A stretch of DNA of 39,641 bases from Eubacteriaceae bacterium (GCA_012522805.1 JAAYJS010000003.1:1-39641), one strand, 5' to 3'. Positions 8,901-16,792 are shown, counted from the first letter of the stretch. Numbers and translations are program-made. The notes: generated by a model not told the origin, from the letters alone.

Positions 8901-9935
8901 CTAACCTTTTCTCATAACATGGATATTGTCCGGTATCACTCGAATGCCTACGGTATCGCCTACATCTCTGGCAATGGTAGAATGCGCAAGGTACACTTCA
9001 TTTCCGGTATCGATTCTCATTTCATAATGAACACCTAAAAATAAGCAAGACAACACCCTACCGGTCAACATCCCCTCTTGTGGCGAGACAATTTCTACAT
9101 CCTCCGGTCGAATCACGACATCTACCTTTTCGTCAGTTTTAAAACCGACATCCACACATACAAATCGATGATTAGAAAAAGTTACATCATAATCGCGGTG
9201 CATCACCCCTTCTATGATATTGGATTCTCCGACAAAATCCGCAACATAAGCGTTGCTCGGCTCATTGTAAATACCGATGGGAGTTCCAATTTGCTGAATA
9301 ACCCCTTCATTTAAAACAACAATGCGGTCGGATAGCGTTAGGGCCTCTTCTTGGTCGTGGGTTACAAAAATAAAGGTGATACCGGTTTCCTGTTGGATAC
9401 GTTTTAATTCTACTTGCATATCCTTTCTGAGCTTTAAATCTAAGGCGCCTAAAGGTTCGTCCAACAATAGCACCTCCGGACGGTTCACCAAAGCTCTTGC
9501 CATGGCAATGCGTTGTTGTTGCCCTCCGGAAAGCGATTCCACCCGTCGTTTGTCGAAGCCCCGTAAGTTTACCAAATTCAGCATTTCTCCAACTCTCTTT
9601 TTAATTTCAGCTTCTTGGATTTTTTTAATACGCAAACCAAAGGCAATGTTTTCATACACATTTAAATGGGGAAACAATGCGTATTGTTGAAATAAGGTAT
9701 TGACCGGTCTTAAGTATGGTGGTAAATGGGTAATATCTCGGCCTTCAAAGATAATAGAGCCGCTGTCGGGGGTTTCAAAACCACCGATAAGCCTGAGAAT
9801 CGTCGTTTTGCCACAACCGGAAGGACCCAAAAGCGTTAAAAATTCGTCTTCCTCTATGCCAAGGTTTAAATCTACCAAAACCGGGTGATCATCAAATGCT
9901 TTATTAATATTTTTCAATTCAATTTGTAGTGTCAA
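8901..9935 (-). CDS. potA: Spermidine/putrescine ABC transporter ATPase PotA
   Basis: PotA is the ATP-hydrolysing subunit of the polyamine importer. In its 344 residues it shows Walker A GPSGCGKTT (37-45), the Q-loop FQQYALFPH (82-90), the ABC signature LSGGQQQ (135-141), Walker B LLLDE (156-160), the H-loop VTHDQEEA and a C-terminal TOBE domain from about residue 240. The start is a TTG (9933-9935) with TAGGAGG 8 bases upstream; no ATG fits better. The gene follows a short upstream ORF by 19 bases, and that ORF follows a terminator-like hairpin, so expression may be controlled in the leader. Confidence 0.95.
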   Translation of the reverse strand: MTLQIELKNINKAFDDHPVLVDLNLGIEEDEFLTLLGPSGCGKTTILRLIGGFETPDSGSIIFEGRDITHLPPYLRPVNTLFQQYALFPHLNVYENIAFGLRIKKIQEAEIKKRVGEMLNLVNLRGFDKRRVESLSGGQQQRIAMARALVNRPEVLLLDEPLGALDLKLRKDMQVELKRIQQETGITFIFVTHDQEEALTLSDRIVVLNEGVIQQIGTPIGIYNEPSNAYVADFVGESNIIEGVMHRDYDVTFSNHRFVCVDVGFKTDEKVDVVIRPEDVEIVSPQEGMLTGRVLSCLFLGVHYEMRIDTGNEVYLAHSTIARDVGDTVGIRVIPDNIHVMRKG

Positions 9936-9954
9936 TAAAATTACCTCCTATGCT

Positions 9955-10014
9955 TTATGTAAATGCTTCATTTCTCAATATGACTGGTTGAATTCTACTC
10001 AATGGTTCTAACAT
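9955..10014 (-). CDS. Possible 19-residue leader peptide upstream of potA
   Basis: A short frame, MLEPLSRIQPVILRNEAFT, has an ATG placed 5 bases after a good ribosome site (AGGAGGG) and ends 19 bases before the potA TTG. It is preceded by a promoter-hairpin unit, so it lies in the mRNA leader of the polyamine importer. Ornithine- or polyamine-sensing leader peptides are known elsewhere (speFL in E. coli), but this peptide is not obviously related to them. Composition is not skewed to one amino acid, so it is not a classic attenuator peptide. It may be a translational coupler, a sensor, or chance. Confidence 0.45.
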   Translation of the reverse strand: MLEPLSRIQPVILRNEAFT

Positions 10015-10053
10015 AAACCCTCCTATTATTGGTTTTTTCATTCTATCCTGCAT

Positions 10054-10107
10054 AAAAAAACATCGCCTACAGCCCTTGGAAAAACGCATAAAGCTATCAA
10101 CGATGTT
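10054..10107 (-). promoter_or_regulatory. Terminator-like hairpin in the pot leader (candidate attenuator or riboswitch)
   Basis: Right after the likely transcription start, the minus strand folds into a 7-bp outer stem, AACATCG/CGATGTT (10101-10107 with 10059-10065), a symmetric 3x3 internal loop and a 5-bp inner stem (10093-10097 with 10069-10073, one G-U pair). The closing arm runs directly into a T tract (10054-10060). It could end transcription early, before the leader peptide and potA. The 19-base apical loop could hold a ligand site or pseudoknot. No known riboswitch consensus was recognised. Confidence 0.5.
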
Positions 10108-10112
10108 CTTTT

Positions 10113-10141
10113 ATTATACAACGATTGCCGGATTGAAGCTA
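10113..10141 (-). promoter_or_regulatory. Likely promoter of the pot operon
   Basis: A perfect -10, TATAAT (10113-10118), lies 6 bases before the leader hairpin. The -35 at 17 bases is weak (TAGCTT, 10136-10141), which suggests help from an activator or low basal use. Transcription would begin near 10106, so the hairpin is at the very 5' end of the message. Confidence 0.5.
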
Positions 10142-10181
10142 TTAAATTTTTTATATTATATTTAAAGTTCGGCTCTAACAA

Positions 10182-10216
10182 TAAACCCTGCAACTTCTAT
10201 CGTTGCAGGGTTTTAT
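10182..10216 (-). terminator. Rho-independent terminator of the mannitol operon
   Basis: A 9-bp perfect stem CCCTGCAAC/GTTGCAGGG (10186-10194 and 10202-10210) with a 7-base loop is flanked on both sides by A/T runs, so it can work in both directions. It lies 32 bases past the mtlD stop. Confidence 0.85.
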
Positions 10217-10241
10217 TCAGCACTGAATTCATCAGCTTTCG

Positions 10242-11390
10242 TTATCTTTTAACCGCATGGTAAGCCCCTATGATTTCAGCAATCAAGGTGTTGTCATCTA
10301 AACCGGTGATGTCTTTTAAAACCGCATCTAAGGGTTCTTGTTCTTTTCTCTTTTTCAGTTCCATGCTTTGATCATCGCCAATATTTTCATAGCATAGTAT
10401 TTTACCAACCACGGCCAGTAAGGTTTTGTAACTAAAGCCTCTTTCTCTTAGCTCACGAATCGGTCGGATAAAGCGTTCGTTATAGCCCAGCTTACGAATA
10501 GGTGTTCTGCCGACTCTGGTAAGTTCGTCAGAAATAAAGGGATTGATGAACCGTTCCACAATTTTTTTCTTGTAGGCATCGTGTTGCTCTTCATCAAAAT
10601 GCCACTTATCGATTAAAAGAGTTCCGGTTTCATCCAAGACATCCTTTAAGGTTTGAAGAATTCCTTCATCTTTCAGGGCTTCATCCACAGTGGTATAACC
10701 GGCGTACATTCCGGAATAAGCCACCGTCGCGTGCCCAGTGTTAACAGAAAACAACTTTCTTTCGATATAAGGCTTTAAATCTTCGACATAGTGAACACTA
10801 TTCAACTCGATTTGTGTCGCTTTGCGATTTTTATTTTCTATGATCCATTCCTTAAAAGGTTCGACCGAAACAAATAACGGATCCTTAGGAGATTGAATCG
10901 GTACGATCCGGTCCACCGCTGCATTCGGAAAACCGACGTATTCTTCAATATAAGCCTTGTCTTCTTCGGTTAAGAAAGCTTCCATTTTTGAGTAAAGGAA
11001 TTCGCTACCGCCGATCATATTTTCGCAAGCGATGATATCGATGGGGGTTTCATTGCCTTTTTTACGACGTTTGCGGATACCTTTAGCAATCAGTTCCACA
11101 ATAAAGGGTATGACATTGGGACCGATAGCTGTGGTGACAATATCGGAAGTGGCAACGGAATTGATGGCAGCTTCCGGGTTTTTCGCATTATTAATACCGG
11201 TTACATTGGTGATATGAATGGTATCTCTACCTTCGTGGGCAAGGCCGATATGGTATTCCCCTCGGTTGATCAATGCATTGATGATCTTTTCATTAATGTC
11301 AACAAATTCGATGAAGAAATTGTTGTCAGCAAGAACTTCTCCGATAAAGCCTCTGCCGATATTACCGGCACCAAAATGTGTGGCTTTCAT
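10242..11390 (-). CDS. mtlD: Mannitol-1-phosphate 5-dehydrogenase
   Basis: MtlD oxidises mannitol-1-phosphate to fructose-6-phosphate with NAD+, feeding mannitol into glycolysis. The 382-residue protein is of normal length. It opens with the dinucleotide-binding motif HFGAGNIGRGFIG; the family segments ACENMIGGSEFLY, GFPNAAVDRIVP and NTGHATVAYSGMYAGY follow. The gene starts one base after mtlF ends and is the last of mtlA-mtlF-mtlD, so uptake, phosphorylation and oxidation of mannitol are made together. Nothing unusual was seen in the protein. Confidence 0.96.
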   Translation of the reverse strand: MKATHFGAGNIGRGFIGEVLADNNFFIEFVDINEKIINALINRGEYHIGLAHEGRDTIHITNVTGINNAKNPEAAINSVATSDIVTTAIGPNVIPFIVELIAKGIRKRRKKGNETPIDIIACENMIGGSEFLYSKMEAFLTEEDKAYIEEYVGFPNAAVDRIVPIQSPKDPLFVSVEPFKEWIIENKNRKATQIELNSVHYVEDLKPYIERKLFSVNTGHATVAYSGMYAGYTTVDEALKDEGILQTLKDVLDETGTLLIDKWHFDEEQHDAYKKKIVERFINPFISDELTRVGRTPIRKLGYNERFIRPIRELRERGFSYKTLLAVVGKILCYENIGDDQSMELKKRKEQEPLDAVLKDITGLDDNTLIAEIIGAYHAVKR

Positions 11391-11391
11391 G

Positions 11392-11835
11392 TTATTGCTC
11401 TCCTTTAAAGAAGTCGATCAGCTCTTCTTTGGTTTGAGCATCGGCAAGCTTTGCAACATTTTCCAATTGTGAGCAGAATATCGCGATTTCTTGCAAAATA
11501 TCCATGTGTTCATCACCGATACCCGCTATTCCGAATAAAATAGTGGCACATTGTTCATCGCCATCTTCGGTTTTTCCGAAAGAGACCCCTTGTGGTACTT
11601 GAATAATGGAGATGCCACTTTTATGGATGTGTTCTTTTGCTTCATCTGTACCATGCGGTATTGCGACAAAATTACCTGCATAAGTGCTGACAATTTTCTC
11701 TCTTTCCTGCATCGCTTCCAAATAGGCTTCATCGACACAACCGGCATCGAACAGCAATTGGCCTGCTGCATGGATGGCTTCCTCTTTTGTATTATAACTT
11801 TGGTTCATTAAAACCATGTTCGGTGTTAATTCCAT
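11392..11835 (-). CDS. mtlF: Mannitol PTS EIIA component
   Basis: This 147-residue EIIA protein receives phosphate from HPr and passes it to the IIB domain of MtlA. The active-site histidine is in the FVAIPHGT motif. The chosen start is the ATG of MELTPNMVLMNQ, with GGAGG 6 bases upstream; the frame also runs back to a TTG eight codons earlier, but the ribosome site lies between the two. EIIA is a separate protein here, unlike the fused E. coli MtlA, and sits between mtlA and mtlD with short gaps. Confidence 0.95.
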   Translation of the reverse strand: MELTPNMVLMNQSYNTKEEAIHAAGQLLFDAGCVDEAYLEAMQEREKIVSTYAGNFVAIPHGTDEAKEHIHKSGISIIQVPQGVSFGKTEDGDEQCATILFGIAGIGDEHMDILQEIAIFCSQLENVAKLADAQTKEELIDFFKGEQ

Positions 11836-11865
11836 AGATAACCTCCTAGTTTCGTACAACCTGGT

Positions 11866-13617
11866 TTACAGCTGTTCTTTTAATTTCTCATAGGCAGATT
11901 CGTCAACAAAGCTATCCAACGTCATGTGAAGTGCATTAGGAGCTTGTGCTTTTGCTGCACTTTCAGTGGATGCTAAGGTCAAGACAATCGCATTCTTTTG
12001 GTCTTTTAAGTCTGCAATGGGCAGGTTTTCAATCGTCAATGGTCTATCCATTTTCTTGAGTAGGTTGCGCAACAAAGTAGCACCCATGGTAGAAGACCCC
12101 TGATTGGCATCGTAGACTAAGTAAATCGTATCGACACTGCTAAACGTCGTTACGTCAGAGACAGTTGTTTCTACTACGACCTCTTCCACATCAGCCGGTA
12201 CATCGCCGTCGCCTTTTACAAAACGATTGACGATTTCATCGTATTTAGGAGAATTCATAAAGTTGCCGACTGTCACAAAAGTCGAACGTGGCGCCTGTTT
12301 TTTTGCACGAACGGCCAACTCTTCTTGAGTGACCACCAAGGTATTGGGATCGTCTTTTAAATTGTTAATCGCAGAATTTGTAACCGGAATATTTAATCCC
12401 GCTTCTTTCATTTTATTGCGCAGTACGGAGGCTCCCATAGCAGAGGAACCCATACCGGCGTCGCAAGCAAAGATAACATTTGTCAACGCGCCATAATCCG
12501 CCATTTCGGCAACAGGCTCTTCAAGGCCTTTGCTCTCGGATTTTGCACTTTGAATCGCCAATTGGGCTGCTTCTAAATCGTCTTCAGCTGATCGATCCGC
12601 TTTTAAAATAACCGATGCGACTAAAAACGATGCTATGGCTGCGCCGGTCACGCCTAATAATACCGGAATTAAACCACCTCTTGGACTCATCGCTATAATT
12701 GCCAAGATAGAACCCGGAGACGAGGCAGCGACCAGGCCGGCTCCAAACAATTGGAAAATAAAAGTACCGGTGATCCCACCAGCTATGACCGCCAATAGGA
12801 GCATGGGTTTCATCATGACATAGGGGAAGTAAATTTCGTGAATACCACCGAAAAAGTGGATGATAACTGCACCTGGTGCGGAAGATTTTGAAGATCCTTT
12901 TCCGAAAAGCGTAAAAGCCAACAATACGCCCAAGCCCGGACCCGGATTCGCTTCTAATAAGAAGAAAACAGATTTACCAACTTCTGCACTTTGCTCTAAA
13001 CCTAAGGGTGTTAAAATACCGTGGTTGATCGCGTTGTTTAAGAATAAAATTTTTGCGGGTTCAATCAACACATTCGCTATCGGTAACAAACCGATGGTAA
13101 CAATGGCTTGTACCCCATTTGCTAAAGCATGGGTGAAAAATTCCACAACAGGGCCAACGCCGTAATAAGCTAAAATGGCTAGAAGCATCCCGATAATACC
13201 GGCAGAGAAGTTGTTGACGAGCATTTCAAATCCGGCTTTTACCTTGTCTTTGAAAATTGCATCGAACTGTTTGGTACAATAACCACCCAAAGGTCCCATA
13301 ATCATCGCTCCGATAAACATCGGTATATCGGCTCCGACAATGACACCGCAGGTTGCAATCGCTCCGACTACAGCACCTCGCTGTTCATAAACCATTTTAC
13401 CACCGGTGTAACCGATGAGTAACGGCAAGAGGAACTTCAGCATAGGTTCGACCATGGCTGCCAACTGCTCATTGGGAAGGTATCCGTCCGCTATAAAGAG
13501 AGCTGTGATAAGACCCCAAGCGATAAAAGCACCAATATTAGGCATAACCATTGAGCTTAAAAAGCTACCTAATTTTTGAACACTGGCTTTCAAGCCTTTT
13601 TGTTTTGTTCCCTCCAT
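11866..13617 (-). CDS. mtlA: Mannitol PTS EIICB component with a second, Cys-less IIB-like domain
   Basis: MtlA takes up mannitol across the membrane and phosphorylates it. The start at MEGTKQKGLKAS has AGGAG 5 bases upstream and gives 583 residues; the open frame extends 14 codons further back without a ribosome site. Residues 1-340 form the IIC channel, including the GGIHEIYFPYV substrate motif. Residues about 379-467 are a normal IIB domain with phosphocysteine Cys385 in VIFACDAGMGSS. A second IIB-like unit (about 495-583) reads YLVYDANQGSSTMGATLLRN: the fold motifs are kept but Tyr502 replaces the cysteine, so it cannot carry phosphate by the usual route. The acidic linker between them is rich in Val, Glu and Asp. 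Confidence 0.95.
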   Translation of the reverse strand: MEGTKQKGLKASVQKLGSFLSSMVMPNIGAFIAWGLITALFIADGYLPNEQLAAMVEPMLKFLLPLLIGYTGGKMVYEQRGAVVGAIATCGVIVGADIPMFIGAMIMGPLGGYCTKQFDAIFKDKVKAGFEMLVNNFSAGIIGMLLAILAYYGVGPVVEFFTHALANGVQAIVTIGLLPIANVLIEPAKILFLNNAINHGILTPLGLEQSAEVGKSVFFLLEANPGPGLGVLLAFTLFGKGSSKSSAPGAVIIHFFGGIHEIYFPYVMMKPMLLLAVIAGGITGTFIFQLFGAGLVAASSPGSILAIIAMSPRGGLIPVLLGVTGAAIASFLVASVILKADRSAEDDLEAAQLAIQSAKSESKGLEEPVAEMADYGALTNVIFACDAGMGSSAMGASVLRNKMKEAGLNIPVTNSAINNLKDDPNTLVVTQEELAVRAKKQAPRSTFVTVGNFMNSPKYDEIVNRFVKGDGDVPADVEEVVVETTVSDVTTFSSVDTIYLVYDANQGSSTMGATLLRNLLKKMDRPLTIENLPIADLKDQKNAIVLTLASTESAAKAQAPNALHMTLDSFVDESAYEKLKEQL

Positions 13618-13702
13618 AATAACTCCTTTCAGTTTTAACATCATTCCAAACGTGATCATAAAATAATAATAATTAAACCGGATAAAACGATATTATATTA
13701 CT

Positions 13703-13731
13703 ATTTTAATCCAAGTTGCCGTTTTTATCAA
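13703..13731 (-). promoter_or_regulatory. Probable promoter of the mannitol operon
   Basis: On the minus strand TTGATA (13726-13731, 5/6) and TAAAAT (13703-13708, 5/6) are 17 bases apart, about 85 bases before the mtlA ATG. A second TATAAT just downstream (13690s) lacks a good -35. No convincing catabolite-repression (cre) site was found by eye, and no mtlR gene is in the window. Confidence 0.55.
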
Positions 13732-14092
13732 TCACTTTACCTATATAGAACTGTACTTATAGCATTATGCCATTTTTAGTCTTATTAAATTGGACGGCTA
13801 CCGGAAATTTGATTGTATTTTCTGCACCCCCATCACAACAGCGAGGTAATATCTCGCTGTTGTGATGAAATGTTGTTATTGTAAGGACGATTTTTTTCTT
13901 AGCTTGATTCAACTCTGCAAGATAGTGATTTTTTTGTTCTTTTATATAATAGAAAATGCCTTTGCTACTTTATTCATCATCTAATTTCTAAAACGGACAA
14001 AGTTATATTGAATTGGTGCTTGGGTTCATGTTTTTGAAACTAGATAAGCACTTTACCAGTACCGATATGATCATGGAAAAAATATAGCAATT
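13732..14092. other. Spacer between the UroD-like operon and the mtl promoter
   Basis: Apart from the inverted repeat at 13831-13867 I see no gene. On the minus strand one frame stays open for about 70 codons across the repeat (roughly 13768-13977), but it has no ribosome site, no good start and no family I recognise. Confidence 0.5.
13831..13867. repeat. Perfect 15-bp inverted repeat upstream of mtlA
   Basis: Arms 13831-13845 and 13853-13867 are exact complements around a 7-base AT-rich loop (GTAATAT). Neither side has a run of T, so it is a poor intrinsic terminator. It lies 100 bases upstream of the mtlA promoter in a 527-base spacer. It may be a folded RNA, a regulator site, a weak terminator or part of a small element. 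Confidence 0.85.
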
Positions 14093-14130
14093 AAAAAAAC
14101 CTCTCAGATTTACATTGTAATTGAGAGGTT
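14093..14130 (-). terminator. Rho-independent terminator of the UroD-like operon
   Basis: The stem AACCTCTCA/TGAGAGGTT (14098-14106 and 14122-14130) with a 15-base loop runs into seven T on the minus strand. It lies 15 bases past the stop of the 40-residue ORF, which supports that ORF being part of the upstream transcript. Confidence 0.85.
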
Positions 14131-14144
14131 TGTGTTATATCTAG

Positions 14145-14267
14145 TTATGCCATTAACATACCGATAATCAAGATGATTTCCATAGCATCCTTTTCTTCAT
14201 CGGTTTGTAAAAATTGAGAAAAAATGTTTTCCCGCGCCATTTGCATCAATTGCTCCATTTCTGTCAT
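14145..14267 (-). CDS. Small 40-residue protein behind the UroD-family gene
   Basis: The frame begins MTEMEQLMQMARENIF and ends in a hydrophobic stretch, EIILIIGMLMA. The ATG has GGAGG 8 bases upstream, inside the gap after the UroD-family gene (16 bases), and a strong terminator follows at once. The placement between stop and terminator with its own ribosome site suggests a real gene. Six methionines in 40 residues and the amphipathic N-terminal half are notable. I recognise no family. It could be a partner or stabiliser of the upstream enzyme. Confidence 0.6.
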   Translation of the reverse strand: MTEMEQLMQMARENIFSQFLQTDEEKDAMEIILIIGMLMA

Positions 14268-14282
14268 GTCGTCTTCCTCCTT

Positions 14283-15452
14283 TTATTTATTGTAAACACC
14301 GTAATCCAAAACAAAGTCCGTAACAGCTTTTAAGTTTTCCGGTTTGGCGTCCTGTGGTGTCAACAAGACCTTAGTGGTCGTAAAGATATAACCGCCACCG
14401 GGAGCTAAATCATCGATCAGTTTTTTTGCTTTATCCAAGCATTGTTCCTTGGTACCGTAGTACAAAGAGTTATTGTCCATCCCACCGGCAATGCACATCA
14501 CATCGCCTAAGGCTTTCTTGGTTTTTCTTAAGTCATCATCTTCGAAAAGGCCCATGATGCAACCCTTGGGCAATTCTTGCAGATACTCGTACAAGTGTTC
14601 CCAATTCTTTTCAAAATAAATGATCATTTTGTAACCTCTATCTGCGAAGAAGTCCACAAAAGCTTTAAAAGATGGCCAGTAAACCTTTTCAAAGTCTTTA
14701 GGTCTCAAAAATTGCGGTAGATGCAAAAACAAAGCGAGATACTTGTCATCTTGTGGTTGTGGACACATCGCTAAAGTATAGGTAATAGAAGGCTTGACCA
14801 AAGCCATGCTGGCTGCAGCTACTTTATCCGGACATCTTTTGATGTCCAGCATGGTGCCTCTAAAGTCTCTTAAAAAATCCAAGATTAAATCCGTCGGCAT
14901 AAAAGGTGCTGCTACAGTGGGAATCATTAACCCGTGTTCCTTTTTATACCTTTCCACCAACATGCCTCTGTCTTGTCCCCATGCACCGTTGATAGCAATG
15001 GCATTGGCAAATTTGCCGAATTTTTCTTCTAAGGAACCTTCCTGAAAGATTTTGTGCTTTCTTGGTATGATAGTATTCAAAACAAATTTCATCGGGTCTT
15101 CAATCAGCTGGTCGTACTCATCGACATGCATAATTTCTGATTGACTCGTGGCTACTTGAATCGTCTCTTTGTCGGTATCGTAGATACCTCCACCTAAGGA
15201 TTCAATAAATTTTAATGGATACGTTATCCCTGGAGATAATGCAGCGTCAAAATTAAAATCCGTCAATGCTTTGGAGTAAGCTGCGTATTCGATCTTCACA
15301 TCATTTTTAGCTTCTTCCAAATTGGTACCGTAATAAGACAAGGCCCAATTATCCACTAACCCATATAGGGGAACACGATCCGGTTCTTTTAACTCAACGG
15401 CGGCATTCATTCGTTGCACACGCTCTTTGTAACGTTTTTCTAAATCCTGCAT
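14283..15452 (-). CDS. Uroporphyrinogen decarboxylase (UroD/MtaA-CmuA) family protein
   Basis: The start at MQDLEKRYKERVQRM has GGAG 8 bases upstream and gives 389 residues. The TIM-barrel layout, the early ELKEPDRVPLYGL segment and the C-terminal GGYIFTTTKVLLTPQDAKPENLKA resemble the UroD superfamily branch found in anaerobes: methyl-corrinoid methyltransferases such as MtaA and CmuA, and O-demethylase components. No other heme genes are nearby, which argues against true heme synthesis. In acetogens such proteins move methyl groups from methoxylated compounds via corrinoid proteins (family knowledge), but no corrinoid protein lies in the window, so the substrate is unknown. A divergent TetR gene and an overlapping dyad point to induction by a small molecule. 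Confidence 0.85.
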   Translation of the reverse strand: MQDLEKRYKERVQRMNAAVELKEPDRVPLYGLVDNWALSYYGTNLEEAKNDVKIEYAAYSKALTDFNFDAALSPGITYPLKFIESLGGGIYDTDKETIQVATSQSEIMHVDEYDQLIEDPMKFVLNTIIPRKHKIFQEGSLEEKFGKFANAIAINGAWGQDRGMLVERYKKEHGLMIPTVAAPFMPTDLILDFLRDFRGTMLDIKRCPDKVAAASMALVKPSITYTLAMCPQPQDDKYLALFLHLPQFLRPKDFEKVYWPSFKAFVDFFADRGYKMIIYFEKNWEHLYEYLQELPKGCIMGLFEDDDLRKTKKALGDVMCIAGGMDNNSLYYGTKEQCLDKAKKLIDDLAPGGGYIFTTTKVLLTPQDAKPENLKAVTDFVLDYGVYNK

Positions 15453-15517
15453 CTTATTTTCTCCTTTAACCATTTTGTTGTTCGCAAATCACCATTCGTA
15501 AATAATAGTATATTTAC

Positions 15518-15570
15518 ATAATAACAGATTGGCTTATCATAGTCAATATATTTGTTTAACATGATAGGCT
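15518..15570 (-). promoter_or_regulatory. Promoter of the UroD-family gene with overlapping dyad (possible TetR operator)
   Basis: On the minus strand TTGACT (15541-15546) and TATTAT (15518-15523) are 17 bases apart, each 5/6 to consensus. An imperfect inverted repeat brackets the -35: GGCTTATCAT (15531-15540) and ATGATAGGCT (15561-15570), matching at 8 of 10 positions. It lies between the divergent UroD-family and TetR genes, so it is a good candidate operator for that regulator. Confidence 0.6.
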
Positions 15571-15636
15571 GGTTTTTGTTGCTTTTAAATGCGCCATTGT
15601 GTTAATATTTTTGTAATCAATCAAGGGAGTGATAAC

Positions 15637-16695
15637 ATGGAACCGGATACAAAATCAAAAATAATTGAAATTTCTAGAGAACTTTTTTATAAAAATGGAT
15701 ATGCCCATACAACAACGAGAGAAATTGCAGATGCAATCGGTTTGTCCAGTCCTTCCCTTTTTCATCACTTTAAGAACAAGAAGGATATCTTGACACAGAT
15801 TTTTTTAGAATTTGACGATAACATTTCTAAGGCTGTCAATCCTTTTTTTGAAAATCTCTCGTCGCTGGAAAGAAGAGTACTCGTTTTAAAGATATATCTT
15901 CTTCCTCTTCTTAGGGATAAAAATTTATCAAATCTTTATTTGGAAGCTTTTAATGAGAATATTTTGAATGATATTATCCGCGTGAACATTCATCATTATT
16001 TTAATTTTGACCATTTTATTGATAACCCACAAAAAGTAGAAAAGCAAAACTTATCCGTTTTTAGATACAATGCTTTTCTTGGTACTCTTCGGGAAAATGT
16101 GATGAATTTCATCAATGGCACTATTGAGTTTAACGAAGAGAATATCCATCTTTATTTGACAGCTGTCTTGGATCTTTTTTACAATGTGTCCACCGAAGAA
16201 ATTTTTGCTGCGATAGAAAAAGTAAACAAGGTGTTAAAATTTGTAGCTTTTGAAGGATTTGATGTGCAAGTTGTTGCTGACGATGTCATCGCTTTGATGG
16301 ATGAACACTGCCATCATCGAAATTTGAATTTCAAAGTGATTTTCACTGAAGATATGAATGACTTTATCATCAAAACAGAGAGACTTGAAAGCGATCATAC
16401 CATTCATCAATTTGAAAAGGTCATGATTTTAACCAAAGTCTATCCCCTACAAAATCCCTTTGACTTTCAGAGGATTGAAGAAATTCAAAAGGATTTTACT
16501 ACAGAAATTCTCGATGTGCGCAATGTCTTGCAAAAAAAACTAAAAAAGGATTTTATCATCGCCAGCTATGTTGCGGATTCACATCTTCGTACTTTTGAAG
16601 AGTTGGGATTAAAACCGGAATTGATTTTACGTAAATATGAATTGTATTCTGATGCAGAAAATATAACCAATTGTGCCTTATTGTTTTATTCTTAA
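15637..16695 (+). CDS. TetR/AcrR family transcriptional regulator, unusually long
   Basis: The start at MEPDTKSKIIEI has AGGGAG about 7 bases upstream; the open frame before it has no ribosome site. Residues 1-50 form a typical TetR DNA-binding domain, with the helix-turn-helix TTREIADAIGLSSPSLFHHFKNK. TetR proteins are usually about 200 residues; this one has 352. The added C-terminal part (about 215-352) has no motif I recognise and has mixed charge with no membrane segment, so it may be a second ligand-binding or dimer domain. It is divergent from the UroD-family gene and probably controls it. The stop is followed by a bidirectional terminator. Confidence 0.85.
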   Translation: MEPDTKSKIIEISRELFYKNGYAHTTTREIADAIGLSSPSLFHHFKNKKDILTQIFLEFDDNISKAVNPFFENLSSLERRVLVLKIYLLPLLRDKNLSNLYLEAFNENILNDIIRVNIHHYFNFDHFIDNPQKVEKQNLSVFRYNAFLGTLRENVMNFINGTIEFNEENIHLYLTAVLDLFYNVSTEEIFAAIEKVNKVLKFVAFEGFDVQVVADDVIALMDEHCHHRNLNFKVIFTEDMNDFIIKTERLESDHTIHQFEKVMILTKVYPLQNPFDFQRIEEIQKDFTTEILDVRNVLQKKLKKDFIIASYVADSHLRTFEELGLKPELILRKYELYSDAENITNCALLFYS

Positions 16696-16729
16696 AATTT
16701 AAAGTACATTTTTTATCTGCTCAATAATA

Positions 16730-16769
16730 AAAATCTGCAAGAAAAGCAAAAACTTTTCTTGCAGATTTT
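16730..16769. terminator. Bidirectional terminator between tetR and the VOC gene
   Basis: A perfect 17-bp stem (16730-16746 and 16753-16769) with a 6-base A-rich loop has A/T runs at both ends. It sits between two convergent genes and can serve both. Confidence 0.88.
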
Positions 16770-16792
16770 AGATTTTTGAGCTTTAGGTTGTA

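Noticed and set aside
10054-10107. A named riboswitch class in the pot leader
   Set aside because: None of the consensus cores I know (purine, SAM, preQ1, glycine, guanidine) could be matched; kept as an unassigned structure.
13768-13977. 70-codon minus-strand open frame across the 15-bp inverted repeat
   Set aside because: No start with a ribosome site and no recognisable protein; probably chance.
14283-15452. Calling the UroD-family gene hemE
   Set aside because: No heme genes nearby; the sequence resembles the methyltransferase branch more than true uroporphyrinogen decarboxylase.
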